DNA of 50,180 nucleotides from an uncultured Massilia sp. (GCA_913777025.1 CAJYQM010000292.1:1-50180); one strand, 5' to 3'. Shown: positions 9,724 through 20,239, counted from the stretch's first letter. A program made the numbers and translations. Notes: a model not told the origin generated them from the sequence alone.

Positions 9724-10479
9724 ATGAAACCCGTCGCACCCGGCACCGTTATTTTTCATCGCCATCGCGGCTATGGCGTCATCACCCATGTCAACCTGCT
9801 GACGGGGTGGATCTCTGCGCGCTTCGGCAACGAACCGCGCACGCTCGACCTCAACCTGTCCACCGACGAAGTGCAGCACGCCGATGGCGAAGCCATCCTG
9901 TTCCGCCGCTCGCCGCCGGACCGCATGCCGCACGCGCGCCTGATGGCCATGGTGCGCGAGCTGCACAAGGCCGGCTACGAAAAGCTCTACCTGCATTCCT
10001 GGCCCAAGCCATCCGGCCTGCACTGGCGCTGGCATTTGTTTGCCGGCCAGCGCGACTGGATGCAGCGCCCCTGGCGCGAGGGCTGGTACGGCTCAGGCGC
10101 GGACTACAACGGCAATCCCGTCATGGGATGGGGGGACGCCCCCGGCGCCACCACCGAGGAACTGATCCACGCGTTGGCCAAATTCGACCCGGAAGGCCTG
10201 GCGCGTGCGCTCGGCCGCGACGAAGACCACACCGCCTGGTTCGCGGACGTCTGCGATGCGTTATTGCCGGGTTATATGTACAGCTTCGACATGGCGCCGA
10301 GCAAGACCGGCGGCCTGGTCGAGATGCCGCCGGTGCCCGTGGTGCCGGTGCGCGCCGGCTTGCCGGCCTATGCGGGCCGCACCATCGGCTGGCCGCCGGG
10401 CTGGGCCGGCTTGTGGACGCGTCGCCACGAGATGCCGATGCGTAAACCCAACTTCACCGGCGAGCCGGAACTGCGCTAG
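9724..10479 (+). CDS. Conserved-looking protein of unknown function
   Basis: A 251-residue soluble protein with no signal peptide or membrane helix; not recognised. The N-terminus (about 3-55) has a small beta-barrel look, with PGTVIFHRHRGYGVITHVN followed by WISARFGNEPRTLDLNLS, reminiscent of the KOW/Tudor-like modules that start with V-x-H-x-x-F/Y-G-x-G. The middle is rich in Trp and His (LHSWPKP, HWRWHLFAGQRDW, WREGWYGSG), with charged helices after it, and the C-terminus is Pro-rich. Codon use is that of the backbone. It is convergent with the dehydrogenase gene, with a palindromic repeat between them. A nucleic-acid or protein binding role is possible but unsupported. Confidence 0.7.
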   Translation: MKPVAPGTVIFHRHRGYGVITHVNLLTGWISARFGNEPRTLDLNLSTDEVQHADGEAILFRRSPPDRMPHARLMAMVRELHKAGYEKLYLHSWPKPSGLHWRWHLFAGQRDWMQRPWREGWYGSGADYNGNPVMGWGDAPGATTEELIHALAKFDPEGLARALGRDEDHTAWFADVCDALLPGYMYSFDMAPSKTGGLVEMPPVPVVPVRAGLPAYAGRTIGWPPGWAGLWTRRHEMPMRKPNFTGEPELR

Positions 10480-10493
10480 GAGGGGCCAGAGCA

Positions 10494-10535
10494 GGGGTCA
10501 GAGCCCGGTGTTGCCTTTCAAGGGGCTCTGACCCC
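10494..10535. repeat. GGGGTCAGAGCC-type intergenic palindrome
   Basis: GGGGTCAGAGCCC at 10494-10506 and GGGCTCTGACCCC ending at 10535 form a perfect 13-bp inverted repeat around a 16-base centre (GGTGTTGCCTTTCAAG). It differs in sequence from the GTGGACGG repeats. It lies at a convergent junction, forms the 3' end of both neighbours, and contains the stop codon and last ~12 codons of the dehydrogenase gene. Confidence 0.8.
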
Positions 10536-11529
10536 GGTGTTCAGCCGACAGCGCCTCCGGATTCAAAATCCCAGTCGGCGCGCCATTGGCAAAATTGACC
10601 AAGTTCTCGAACGCCGCCCGGAAATACATCTCGTAGCTGTCCTGTTCCACATACCCCAGGTGCGGCGTCGCCAGCACCGTCGGCATTTTTAATATCGGCG
10701 CGTCCGGCGCCAGCGGTTCGCTGGTGTACACGTCGATGGCCGCCTGGCCCGGATAACCCTTGCGCAGCGCCGCTTCGAGCGCACCCTCGGCCACCAGTTC
10801 GGCGCGGCTGGTGTTGACGAACAGGGCATCCGGCTTCATGCGTGCCAAATCCTCCGCGGTGACGATACCGCGCGTCCCGTCCGCCAGGCGCAGATGCAGG
10901 CTCAGCACGTCGGCCTGCGCGAAAAAGGCGTCGCGCGACGGCGCGGCCAGGTAGCCGTCGGCCTCGGCGGCGGCGCGGCTCCTGTCGCTGCCCCAGACCA
11001 TCACCGTCATCCCGAACACCTTGGCGTAGCCGGCCAGCAGGCGCCCGATCTTTCCATAGCCCCAGATGCCCAGCGTGCGGCCATGCAGCACGCGCCCGAG
11101 CCCGTTCAAGAGCGGATTGATCGAGGCCGTCTGCCACAGTCCATCCTTCAGGTTGTTGGCGTAGGGGAGGATGCGGCGCGAGGCCGCCATGATCAGGGCC
11201 CAGGTCAGCTCGGCCGGCGCGACTGGCGAGCCGACCCCTTCCGCGATCGCGATGCCGCGCTCGGTGGCCGCCGCCACATCGACGTGGCCGGACACCTTGC
11301 CGGTCTGCGAGATCAGTTTCAGGTTCGGCAGTTTCGCCAGCAAGGCACGCGGGAAGGCGGTGCGTTCGCGGATCAGGACCAGCGCATCGAAGGGCGCAAG
11401 GCGGATCGCCAATTGGCCGAGGCCGCGTGCCGAATTATTGAACACCTTGACCTCGTGGTCTGCCAATAATTGGAAGCAGTCGAGTTTGTGCACCACATCC
11501 TGGTAATCGTCGAGAATCGCTATTTTCAT
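10498..11529 (-). CDS. D-2-hydroxyacid dehydrogenase family protein
   Basis: A 343-residue NAD(P)-dependent oxidoreductase interconverting 2-oxo and D-2-hydroxy acids. The Rossmann motif is GIWGYGKIG (154-162); catalytic Arg242 (VNTSRAELV), Glu271 (YTSEPL) and His290 (TPHLGYV) are all present. A C-terminal tail after GILNPEAL (last ~14 residues, with a basic GQSPLKGNTGL character) is encoded by an inserted palindromic repeat and is unlikely to be functional. Substrate (glycerate, lactate, phosphoglycerate-like) cannot be assigned. The ATG at 11527-11529 gives the standard MKIAILDDYQ start. It is divergent from pckG. Confidence 0.88.
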   Translation of the reverse strand: MKIAILDDYQDVVHKLDCFQLLADHEVKVFNNSARGLGQLAIRLAPFDALVLIRERTAFPRALLAKLPNLKLISQTGKVSGHVDVAAATERGIAIAEGVGSPVAPAELTWALIMAASRRILPYANNLKDGLWQTASINPLLNGLGRVLHGRTLGIWGYGKIGRLLAGYAKVFGMTVMVWGSDRSRAAAEADGYLAAPSRDAFFAQADVLSLHLRLADGTRGIVTAEDLARMKPDALFVNTSRAELVAEGALEAALRKGYPGQAAIDVYTSEPLAPDAPILKMPTVLATPHLGYVEQDSYEMYFRAAFENLVNFANGAPTGILNPEALSAEHRGQSPLKGNTGL

Positions 11530-11643
11530 GGGAGATGGGAGAAGTTTGCTTGCTGTAAGTAATGAAATGACAGGATTCGGAAGATCGAAAATAGCCTACT
11601 ACATTAGTCAACCAAATTTCCTACATTTTTGTTGTTGAAGCAT

Positions 11644-11671
11644 TTGAAAGGTCAGGATGCGGGTGTAGAAT
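11644..11671 (+). promoter_or_regulatory. Candidate sigma70 promoter for pckG
   Basis: TTGAAA (11644-11649), a 16-bp spacer and TAGAAT (11666-11671) make a good vegetative promoter in the 356-bp region between the dehydrogenase and pckG. It implies a 5' leader of about 205 nt before the ATG. I saw no further gene in 11530-11885; one frame stays open from 11757 into pckG but looks non-coding before the ribosome site. Confidence 0.55.
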
Positions 11672-11885
11672 CGTCCAGAAATAAGGGACCGCGATGTCTG
11701 ATTGATATCTTTTGCGGCCGATACGACATGTCCATGCAACCCGCATAACCTGACTCGTGAGCGCACCGAGCAGCCGGGACAAGGCAACAGGGATCACGAA
11801 TGCTGCAGCAGCACCGCACCCCAGATGCGACCGTGCGCCAGGTTCCAGGATCGCCAGGAATTCTTTATTGGCATTGGAGGTACTC

Positions 11886-13751
<1,866 letters not shown>

Positions 13752-13833
13752 AATATTTCCGTTGGAGAAGTTAGCGGGGAGACGATGGTTGCGGCACTGA
13801 CTGCAGCCACGAATATAAAAAAGAAGAAGAACG

Positions 13834-13864
13834 AAAAGGGACAGGCCATGCCTGTCCCTTTTTT
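13834..13864 (+). terminator. Rho-independent terminator after pckG
   Basis: A 12-bp perfect stem AAAAGGGACAGG / CCTGTCCCTTTT with loop CCATG, continuing into a T-run (TTTTTT). It lies 82 bp downstream of the pckG stop. Confidence 0.9.
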
Positions 13865-13949
13865 ATCCTGACGCCTATTGTGAGTTTCATTATCCGGTCA
13901 CATTGCCTCTGAATAATGCGCGGCATTCTTCAATGTTGCCGGAGCAATC

Positions 13950-15908
13950 ATGCTGCAGTCGTCCCACCGTAGTTCGCGCCACGCCATTTCCCTCGCCGTG
14001 CTGGTCCTGCTGTCCGCTTGCGGCGGCGCCAGCGACGGCGTCACCGACATCACCCCGGTCAGCGTCGCCCCGAGCGCGCCGGCCGACCAGGGCGCGCCCG
14101 ACACCGCGCCGGTGCCCGCCGTCGCCGCTTTCGTCGACACCGCCGCCAGCAACCAGCGCGGCGATGCCCGCTACGCGACTCTCCCCACCAACGCCGGCGT
14201 GCGCGTGCTGGGCGGCTTCCTGGATGTCTGGAAGCCGCTGACCGAAATCGTCGATGCCGACGCCAGCGCGCCCGCGGTGGATGGCTTCCCGGCTGTCGTG
14301 AAATCGACCTGGACCGGCGTGCCGAACGACGGCACGAATGGCGGCACCATCGTCAACGCCACCGTGCACAACGCGAACATCGACTACGTGGTCAAGGCAA
14401 CGACCGGCCGCACCGCGGAACAAGGCGTGATGGCCTACCTGGACGACCGCCGCAACAAGGGTTACAGCGTGACGGAAGGCATGGGCCCGCTGACCACGGC
14501 ATGGCGCAGCGCCAGCCGCGCGACCACGACCATCAACGGCGTGCCGGCCGACGCGACCACGGTCAAATACGATGACGGCGGCAACAACAACGGCGTCGGC
14601 GGCGATGCCAATGCCGACTTCGGCAAGGTGGTCGACTTCGTGAATTCGATGGGCGGCAACGGCTCGACCGAACCGGCCAAGCGCTTCTACAAATATGCGC
14701 GTCCTTACCGCTGGAGCAGCGCGGTCGCCGTGCTGCCGCAGCTGGTGCCGGCCAAGAGCCCGACCCCGGTCAGCGACGGCGGCTTCCCCAGCGGCCATGC
14801 GGCCGAAGCGACGCGCAATGCGGTCGGCATGGCCTACGTGCTGCCGGAACGCTACCAGGAACTGGTCGGCCGCGGCCTGGAACTGGGCGAGAGCCGCATC
14901 CTGGCCGGCATGCACTCGCCGATGGACGTGATCGGCGGCCGCGTGCAGGCGCAGGCCGTCGCCGCCGCCAACATCATCGCCGCGAATGCCACCACGCGCG
15001 CCGCCGCCGTGAGCCAGGCCCACACGACGCTGATGAAGCTGACCAATACCACGGCCGCCACCTTCCCGGCCTATGCCGTCTCCGGCACGGCCCCCAACGA
15101 CCACTTTGCCGACTACGCGACCAGCCGCGCCAACTATATCCGCCGCCTGACCTACGGCCTGCCGCAGATCGGCGCCACCAACGCGCCGGCCGTGGTGCCG
15201 AAGGGCGCCGAAGTGCTGCTCGAAACCCGCCTGCCTTACCTGAGCGATGCCCAGCGCCGCGTGGTCCTGAAGACCACGGCGATCGCTTCCGGCTATCCGG
15301 TGCTGGACGATCCGGAAGGCTGGGGCCGCCTGAACCTGTTCGCCGCCGCCGATGGCTACGGCAGCTTCACCGGCAACGTCGTCGTGAACATGGATGCGGG
15401 CAAGGGCGGCTTCAACGCGGTCGACCGCTGGCGCAACGACATCGCCGGCAGCGGCAAGCTGGTCAAGCAGGGCAGCGGCACCCTCAAACTGGGCGGCAAG
15501 AACAGCTGGACCGGCGGCACCCAGGTCGAAGGCGGCGTGCTCGAGGCGCTGTCGGGCACGGCCTTCGGCAACGGCGACGTCTACGTGGCCGCCGGCGCCA
15601 CCCTGGCCAGCAGCGCACCGACTGCGCTGACCCTGGGCGGCAACTACGCGCAACTGGACAAGAGCACGCTGGACATCACGCTGGGCGCCGACAATGCCGG
15701 CACGCTGAACGTGAAAGGCACGGCGACCCTGGCCGGCGGCACCCTGCGCCTGAAATTCGCCGGCGGCTTCAAGCCGAGCGTCGGCGCCAGCTACCAGGTC
15801 ATGACTGCGGGCGCGCGCAAGGGCGTGTTCACCGGCGTAACCGTGGATGGCTACAAGGCCTCGCTGCAGTACAGCGGCACCGGCGTTTCGGTCCATATCG
15901 ACGGCTGA
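13950..15908 (+). CDS. Lipoprotein PAP2-family acid phosphatase with C-terminal autotransporter-type repeat
   Basis: A 652-residue exported protein. A lipoprotein signal ends in LLSACGG (Cys about 25), so it is probably anchored to the outer membrane or displayed on the surface. The phosphatase domain (about 75-400) carries the PAP2 signature: K248-x-x-RP, FPSGHAAEATR with His283, and ESRILAGMHSPMD with His322 and Asp326, the residues of the vanadium-haloperoxidase-like site. From about residue 500 a GSGTLKLGGKNSWTGGTQVE motif marks a PATR beta-helix repeat normally found in autotransporter passengers, but no C-terminal beta-barrel follows. It probably releases phosphate from organic phosphates. 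It is followed by a modest terminator. Confidence 0.87.
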   Translation: MLQSSHRSSRHAISLAVLVLLSACGGASDGVTDITPVSVAPSAPADQGAPDTAPVPAVAAFVDTAASNQRGDARYATLPTNAGVRVLGGFLDVWKPLTEIVDADASAPAVDGFPAVVKSTWTGVPNDGTNGGTIVNATVHNANIDYVVKATTGRTAEQGVMAYLDDRRNKGYSVTEGMGPLTTAWRSASRATTTINGVPADATTVKYDDGGNNNGVGGDANADFGKVVDFVNSMGGNGSTEPAKRFYKYARPYRWSSAVAVLPQLVPAKSPTPVSDGGFPSGHAAEATRNAVGMAYVLPERYQELVGRGLELGESRILAGMHSPMDVIGGRVQAQAVAAANIIAANATTRAAAVSQAHTTLMKLTNTTAATFPAYAVSGTAPNDHFADYATSRANYIRRLTYGLPQIGATNAPAVVPKGAEVLLETRLPYLSDAQRRVVLKTTAIASGYPVLDDPEGWGRLNLFAAADGYGSFTGNVVVNMDAGKGGFNAVDRWRNDIAGSGKLVKQGSGTLKLGGKNSWTGGTQVEGGVLEALSGTAFGNGDVYVAAGATLASSAPTALTLGGNYAQLDKSTLDITLGADNAGTLNVKGTATLAGGTLRLKFAGGFKPSVGASYQVMTAGARKGVFTGVTVDGYKASLQYSGTGVSVHIDG

Positions 15909-15933
15909 TCCGCACGCATGGCCGGAAACAGGG

Positions 15934-15959
15934 GCGGCATCGAGGATGCCGGCTTTTTT
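15934..15959 (+). terminator. Putative terminator after the PAP2 phosphatase
   Basis: CGGCAT-CGAGG-ATGCCG (15935-15951) followed by GCTTTTTTG. The stem is only 6 bp but GC-rich, with a good T-run 26-50 bases after the stop codon. Confidence 0.6.
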
Positions 15960-16058
15960 GCTTTTACTCGGCCGTATTTATCCTTTATTCTTGTGCCAGA
16001 TGGATTGTTAGCGCAAACATCCGTCCGGAGACTTCGACACCCATAAAGGATAACAACC

Positions 16059-17636
16059 ATGTCATCACGCCGTACCCTGCTGGCCAGCGCCGTGGCGCTG
16101 GCCTGTGCATCGTTCTTCCATGCGCCCGGCCAGGCCGCCGAAGGCACCCGCACCATCGCCATCGACGCGCAGGCGCCGACCACGCCGCGCGACCGCTTCT
16201 ATGACCTGTCGATCGGTTCCGACTTCCCCGGCACCCTGCTGCGCGAGGACAGCCTGGCCCAGCTGAAGATGGCCAGGGACGAGCTGGGCTTCCGCACCAT
16301 CCGCTTCCACGGCATCTTCCACGACGTGCTGGGCACCTACAAGCTCGTGGACGGCAAGCCGGTGTACGACTGGACCAAAATCGACGCCTTGTACGACAAG
16401 CTGCTGGCAATGGGCATCAAGCCCTTCGTGGAACTGGGTTTTACGCCGGAAGCGATGAAGACCTCGGACAACAGCATCTTCTACTGGAAGGGCAACACCT
16501 CGCACCCGAACCCCGCGCGCTGGCAAGGGTTGGTCGACGCTTTCGTGCGGCACCTGCAGCAGCGCTACGGCAAGGAGGAAGTCCGCAGCTGGTTCTTCGA
16601 AGTCTGGAACGAGCCGAACCTGGAGGGTTTCTGGGAAAAGGCCGACCAGCCGGCCTACTTTGCGCTGTACGACCTGACGGCGCGCACCATCAAGGCGATC
16701 GACCCGCAGCTGCGCGTGGGCGGCCCGTCGACCGCGGGCGCGGCCTGGGTGCCCGAGTTCCTGGCGCATACCCGGAAGAGCGGGGCGGCGGTCGACTTCA
16801 TCACCACCCACACCTATGGCGTGGACGGCGGCTTCCTCGACGAGAACGGCAAGAGCGACACCAAGCTGTCGCCGTCACCGGACGCCATCGTCGGCGACGT
16901 GCGCAAGGTGCGCCGCGAAATCGAAGCGTCCTACCTGCCCAAGCTGCCGCTGTACTTCACCGAGTGGAGCACCAGCTACACGCCGCGCGACCCGGTGCAC
17001 GATTCCTACCTCAGCGCTCCCTATATCCTGTCCAAGCTGAAGGCGAGCGAAGGCCTGTTGCAGGGCATGAGCTACTGGACCTATTCCGACCTGTTCGAGG
17101 AACCGGGTCCGCCGACCGCGCCGTTCGAGGGCGGCTTCGGCCTGATGAACCCGCAGGGCATCCGCAAGCCGGCCTGGTTCGCCTACAAATACCTGCACCA
17201 GCTGGGCGAGCGCGAATTGAAGACGCCGGATGCGCAAAGCTGGGTCACGCGCGACGACAATGGCGGCGTGCAGGTGCTGGCCTGGGATTTCCAGAGCCCG
17301 GACCAGGGCGGCAAGAGCAACCGGCCCTTTTATACGACGGTGCAGCCGGCGCGCGACGGCACGCCCTTGAGCCTCGAACTGAAAGGCATGAAGCCGGGCA
17401 GCTACGCGATGCAGGTCCACCGCACGGGATTCAGGGCCAACGACCCGCAGACCGCCTACCTGGAGATGGGCAAGCCGAAGACGCTCACCCCGGCCCAGCT
17501 GGCGCAGCTGCAGGCGCTGACCGTCGACAAACCGGAGACGCGCCAGCTGAAGGTGGGCGCCGACGGCACGGCCCGCGTGCAACTGCCGATGCGCGTGAAC
17601 GACGTGGTGCTGGTGAAGATCGGCGCGGCGCGCTAG
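16059..17636 (+). CDS. Exported GH39-family glycoside hydrolase (beta-xylosidase-like)
   Basis: A 525-residue protein with a signal peptide (cleavage near GQAAEG, residue ~27). A (beta/alpha)8 barrel of clan GH-A follows: the acid/base Glu185 in FEVWNEPNL and the nucleophile Glu302 in LYFTEWSTSY, with RFHGIFHD and THTYGVDG strands that fit GH39. A C-terminal beta domain from ~400 completes the usual GH39 length. GH39 enzymes remove xylose or iduronate from the non-reducing end by retention; xylan side activity is the likeliest role, but the substrate is not fixed by sequence. The gene stands alone and is convergent with the YfcC-family carrier, with only 16 bp between them. Confidence 0.87.
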   Translation: MSSRRTLLASAVALACASFFHAPGQAAEGTRTIAIDAQAPTTPRDRFYDLSIGSDFPGTLLREDSLAQLKMARDELGFRTIRFHGIFHDVLGTYKLVDGKPVYDWTKIDALYDKLLAMGIKPFVELGFTPEAMKTSDNSIFYWKGNTSHPNPARWQGLVDAFVRHLQQRYGKEEVRSWFFEVWNEPNLEGFWEKADQPAYFALYDLTARTIKAIDPQLRVGGPSTAGAAWVPEFLAHTRKSGAAVDFITTHTYGVDGGFLDENGKSDTKLSPSPDAIVGDVRKVRREIEASYLPKLPLYFTEWSTSYTPRDPVHDSYLSAPYILSKLKASEGLLQGMSYWTYSDLFEEPGPPTAPFEGGFGLMNPQGIRKPAWFAYKYLHQLGERELKTPDAQSWVTRDDNGGVQVLAWDFQSPDQGGKSNRPFYTTVQPARDGTPLSLELKGMKPGSYAMQVHRTGFRANDPQTAYLEMGKPKTLTPAQLAQLQALTVDKPETRQLKVGADGTARVQLPMRVNDVVLVKIGAAR

Positions 17637-17652
17637 CGTTCGGACCCCGGCC

Positions 17653-19035
17653 TCAGTTCCACTGCATCAGGCAGGGCGGGATCAGCAGGAGCAGGGCCAG
17701 CACCAGGTAGATCAGCTGCAGCGGGATCATCCACTTGGCCCAGGTCAGCCAGGGCACGCGCGCCAGCGCCAGCACGCCCACCGTGATGCCCGAGGTCGGG
17801 ATCATCGGCGTGGACAGCTCGCCCAGCTGGAAGGCGAGGATCGCGGTCTGGCGCGTCACGCCCACCAGGTCGGCCAGCGGCGCCATGATCGGCATGGTCA
17901 GCGCGGCCTGGCCGCTGCCCGAGTGGATGAAGAAGTTGATCACCGACTGGATCAGGTACATCTTCTGGACGGCGAACACCGGGTGGCTCGATTGCACCAG
18001 CGGCATGAGCGCATGCAGCATGGTGTCGATGATGTGGGCGTCGCGCGCGATGATCATCGTGGCGCGCGCGATCGCGATCACCAGCGCGGTCGGCGCCAGG
18101 TCCTTCACGCCCTGCATGAAGGCGCCGACCCAGTTGTCGGTGCCGATGCGTCCCACCAGCCCGACCACGATCGCCATCGCCAGGAACAGGGCGGCGATCT
18201 CCTCGATGTACCACTCGTACTTCACCACGCCCACCACCATCACGCCCAGCGCCAGCGCGAAGATCGCCAGCACCGCCGCGTGGCGCCCGGTCATCCGGTC
18301 GAAGGCCAGGCTGGGCGGCTGCTCCTGGCGCTTGGCCTGGTCGAGCACGTAGGTCGGGCTGAGCGCCGGGTTGCGTTTCACGCGCGCCGCGTACCACATC
18401 AGGAAGGCGATGGTGACGACGGTGGCAGTGGCCCACACCACCAGCCGGTAGCCCATCCCCGAAAACACCGGCACGCCGGCGATGCCCTGCGCGATGCCGA
18501 CGTTGAAGGGATTCAGGAATGCGGCGCCGAACCCGACTTGCGAGCCGAGGAAGGGAATCGAGACCCCGGTCACGGTGTCGTAGCCGAGCGCCAGCGCCAG
18601 CGGCACGAAAATGAGCACGAAGGGGATCACTTCCTCGTTCATGCCGAAGGTGGCACCGCCCAGCGAGAACAGGGTGACGAACACCGGGATCAGGGTGGCG
18701 CGCACCAGCGGCGAATGTTCGTGCGCGCGCGCGATCGAGCGTATCGCGGTGTCGATCGCCTCGGTCTTCTGCACCACCGCAAAGGCACCGCCGACGATCA
18801 GCACGAAGCCGATGATCAGCGCCGCCTCGACGAAGCCCTTGATCGGCGCCTTCATCAAGGCCACCAGGCCCTGCGGGCTGCTCGCAATGTAGTGAAAGGA
18901 GGCCGGGTCGACCAGCTGCTTGCCGTTGACCAGGTGGGTCTCGTACTTCCCGCCCGGGACGAACCAGGTGGCCAGCGCGATCAGGGCCAGGATGGCGAAC
19001 AGCAGGACGAAGGTGTTGGGCAGGCGCAGGCGCAT
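17653..19035 (-). CDS. YfcC/DcuC-superfamily carrier, candidate beta-Asp-Arg or Arg/Asp importer
   Basis: A 460-residue inner-membrane protein with about 11-12 hydrophobic helices of the C4-dicarboxylate anaerobic carrier superfamily (YfcC branch). Family features are the N-terminal LPNTFVLLFAIL helix, the ATWFVPGGKYE loop, the re-entrant GGATFGMNEEVIPF segment, and the C-terminal FFIHSGSGQAALTMPIMAPLADL with its SGSGQA hairpin. Members are linked to amino-acid or peptide uptake but poorly characterised. Its ATG follows the stop of the upstream CphZ-like gene by one base, so the two are co-transcribed, and the locus also encodes a cyanophycinase. I infer that it imports the cyanophycin dipeptide or its products. 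Confidence 0.82.
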   Translation of the reverse strand: MRLRLPNTFVLLFAILALIALATWFVPGGKYETHLVNGKQLVDPASFHYIASSPQGLVALMKAPIKGFVEAALIIGFVLIVGGAFAVVQKTEAIDTAIRSIARAHEHSPLVRATLIPVFVTLFSLGGATFGMNEEVIPFVLIFVPLALALGYDTVTGVSIPFLGSQVGFGAAFLNPFNVGIAQGIAGVPVFSGMGYRLVVWATATVVTIAFLMWYAARVKRNPALSPTYVLDQAKRQEQPPSLAFDRMTGRHAAVLAIFALALGVMVVGVVKYEWYIEEIAALFLAMAIVVGLVGRIGTDNWVGAFMQGVKDLAPTALVIAIARATMIIARDAHIIDTMLHALMPLVQSSHPVFAVQKMYLIQSVINFFIHSGSGQAALTMPIMAPLADLVGVTRQTAILAFQLGELSTPMIPTSGITVGVLALARVPWLTWAKWMIPLQLIYLVLALLLLIPPCLMQWN

Positions 19036-19036
19036 G

Positions 19037-20164
19037 TCATTGACTCAGCAGGGAACCGGTACGGAAGGGCGTCGCGCCCGCGATCTTGCAGACCTGCATG
19101 CCGCGCAGCAGGTGGCGGTGGGCGGTGGAGGCGAACAGCAGGCCGCCGCCCCGCGCGCGCAGCGTCGTGACGGCGCCGCTCACGGGGTTGACTATGTCGG
19201 CCACCGCCTCGCCCGCTGCCACCGTGTCGCCGAGCGCCTTGAGGAAGACCAGCACCCCCGAGTGCGGCGCGGTCAGCGGCTCGACAGCTTCGAGCGGCGT
19301 CGCCGCGCACGCGGCTTCCGGCGCCGCTGCGGCGCCTGGCGCGTGCGCGATGTCGAGCACGCCCTCGCGCGCCAGGTACTGCAGCAGCGCCCGGGCATCG
19401 CGTTCGGCGTAGTCGTAGCGCACGTCCATCTCGCCGCGCAGTTCGACCGTGATGGCGGCGCAGGCCGGCGGGATCGGGGCCTGCGGACCGAAGTGGGCCG
19501 CCAGGTCCCACCACAGGCGGCTGCAGGCTTCGTCGAAGGGCTCGCCCCCGGAAGCGTCGGACACCAGCAGGGCGCGCGCGCCGAGCAGCGCCGCCAGGGG
19601 CCGGGCCTGCTCGAGCAGCGCCGAGCCCGTGTACATGTGCAGCAGCGCCTCGTTATCGCAGTGCAGGTCGAGCACGATGTCGGCGTCGATCGCCATCGAC
19701 AGCAGGGTCTTCTTGAGGGTGCCGGTGTGGCCGTCCGGCTGCCAGCGCTCGACCGCTGCGCGCGCCTCGGCGCGGATCAGGGCCACGTTGGCCACCGCGT
19801 CGGTGCCCAGGCGATGCGCGAGCGTCGCCTTGAGTTCATCGGCGACATGCGGGAAGCCGCGGTTGAAGTTGACGCCGCTGCCGAGGTCGAAGCGGCCGAA
19901 GGGCGTGCCGTGCACCAGCTGCGACAGGCCGACCGGATTGGCCGCCGGCACCAGGATGATCTCACCGCGCACGCGGCCTTCGGCCTCTAACCGATCCAGT
20001 TCGCGTTTGAGGCAGTGGGCCACCAGCATCGGCGGGACTTCGTCGGCGTGCAGCGCGGCCTGGATGTAGACCTTCCTGCCGCCGGCGGCGCCGTAGTGGA
20101 AGGACGCGAGCCGGAAGGCGGCAAGGCCGGGTTCGTCCGCGATCGGATGGGTTGTCGTATGCAT
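19037..20164 (-). CDS. cphZ: M14/aspartoacylase-like zinc hydrolase, probable cyanophycin dipeptide hydrolase CphZ
   Basis: A 375-residue enzyme of the succinylglutamate desuccinylase/aspartoacylase family. Zinc ligands His39 and Glu42 (AALHADE), His168 (DLHCDNE) and catalytic Glu241 (TVELRGE) are all present, as is the NFNRGFP substrate loop (99-105). The C-terminal ~80 residues form the small beta domain of this family (SGVLVFLKALGDTVAAGEAVADI). CphZ, homologous to Pseudomonas AotO, is an enzyme of this family that hydrolyses beta-Asp-Arg from cyanophycin. Assignment here rests on family plus the exported cyanophycinase 4 kb away; a plain N-acyl-amino acid deacylase is the alternative. It is first in a minus-strand operon with the carrier and divergent from an RpiR regulator. 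Confidence 0.72.
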   Translation of the reverse strand: MHTTTHPIADEPGLAAFRLASFHYGAAGGRKVYIQAALHADEVPPMLVAHCLKRELDRLEAEGRVRGEIILVPAANPVGLSQLVHGTPFGRFDLGSGVNFNRGFPHVADELKATLAHRLGTDAVANVALIRAEARAAVERWQPDGHTGTLKKTLLSMAIDADIVLDLHCDNEALLHMYTGSALLEQARPLAALLGARALLVSDASGGEPFDEACSRLWWDLAAHFGPQAPIPPACAAITVELRGEMDVRYDYAERDARALLQYLAREGVLDIAHAPGAAAAPEAACAATPLEAVEPLTAPHSGVLVFLKALGDTVAAGEAVADIVNPVSGAVTTLRARGGGLLFASTAHRHLLRGMQVCKIAGATPFRTGSLLSQ

Positions 20165-20239
20165 GGGGCGAAGTCTCCAGGCGCCGTGGCGGGGCTGCTG
20201 TGGCCGATTATGTATGAATTTTTACACAACGTAAATCGA

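Noticed and set aside
11757-11885. N-terminal extension of PEP carboxykinase
   Set aside because: GGAGG directly precedes the ATG at 11886 and the extension has no family similarity.
13890-15896. A 668-codon minus-strand frame opposite the PAP2 phosphatase
   Set aside because: The plus-strand frame has a lipobox and full PAP2 motifs; the antisense product resembles nothing.
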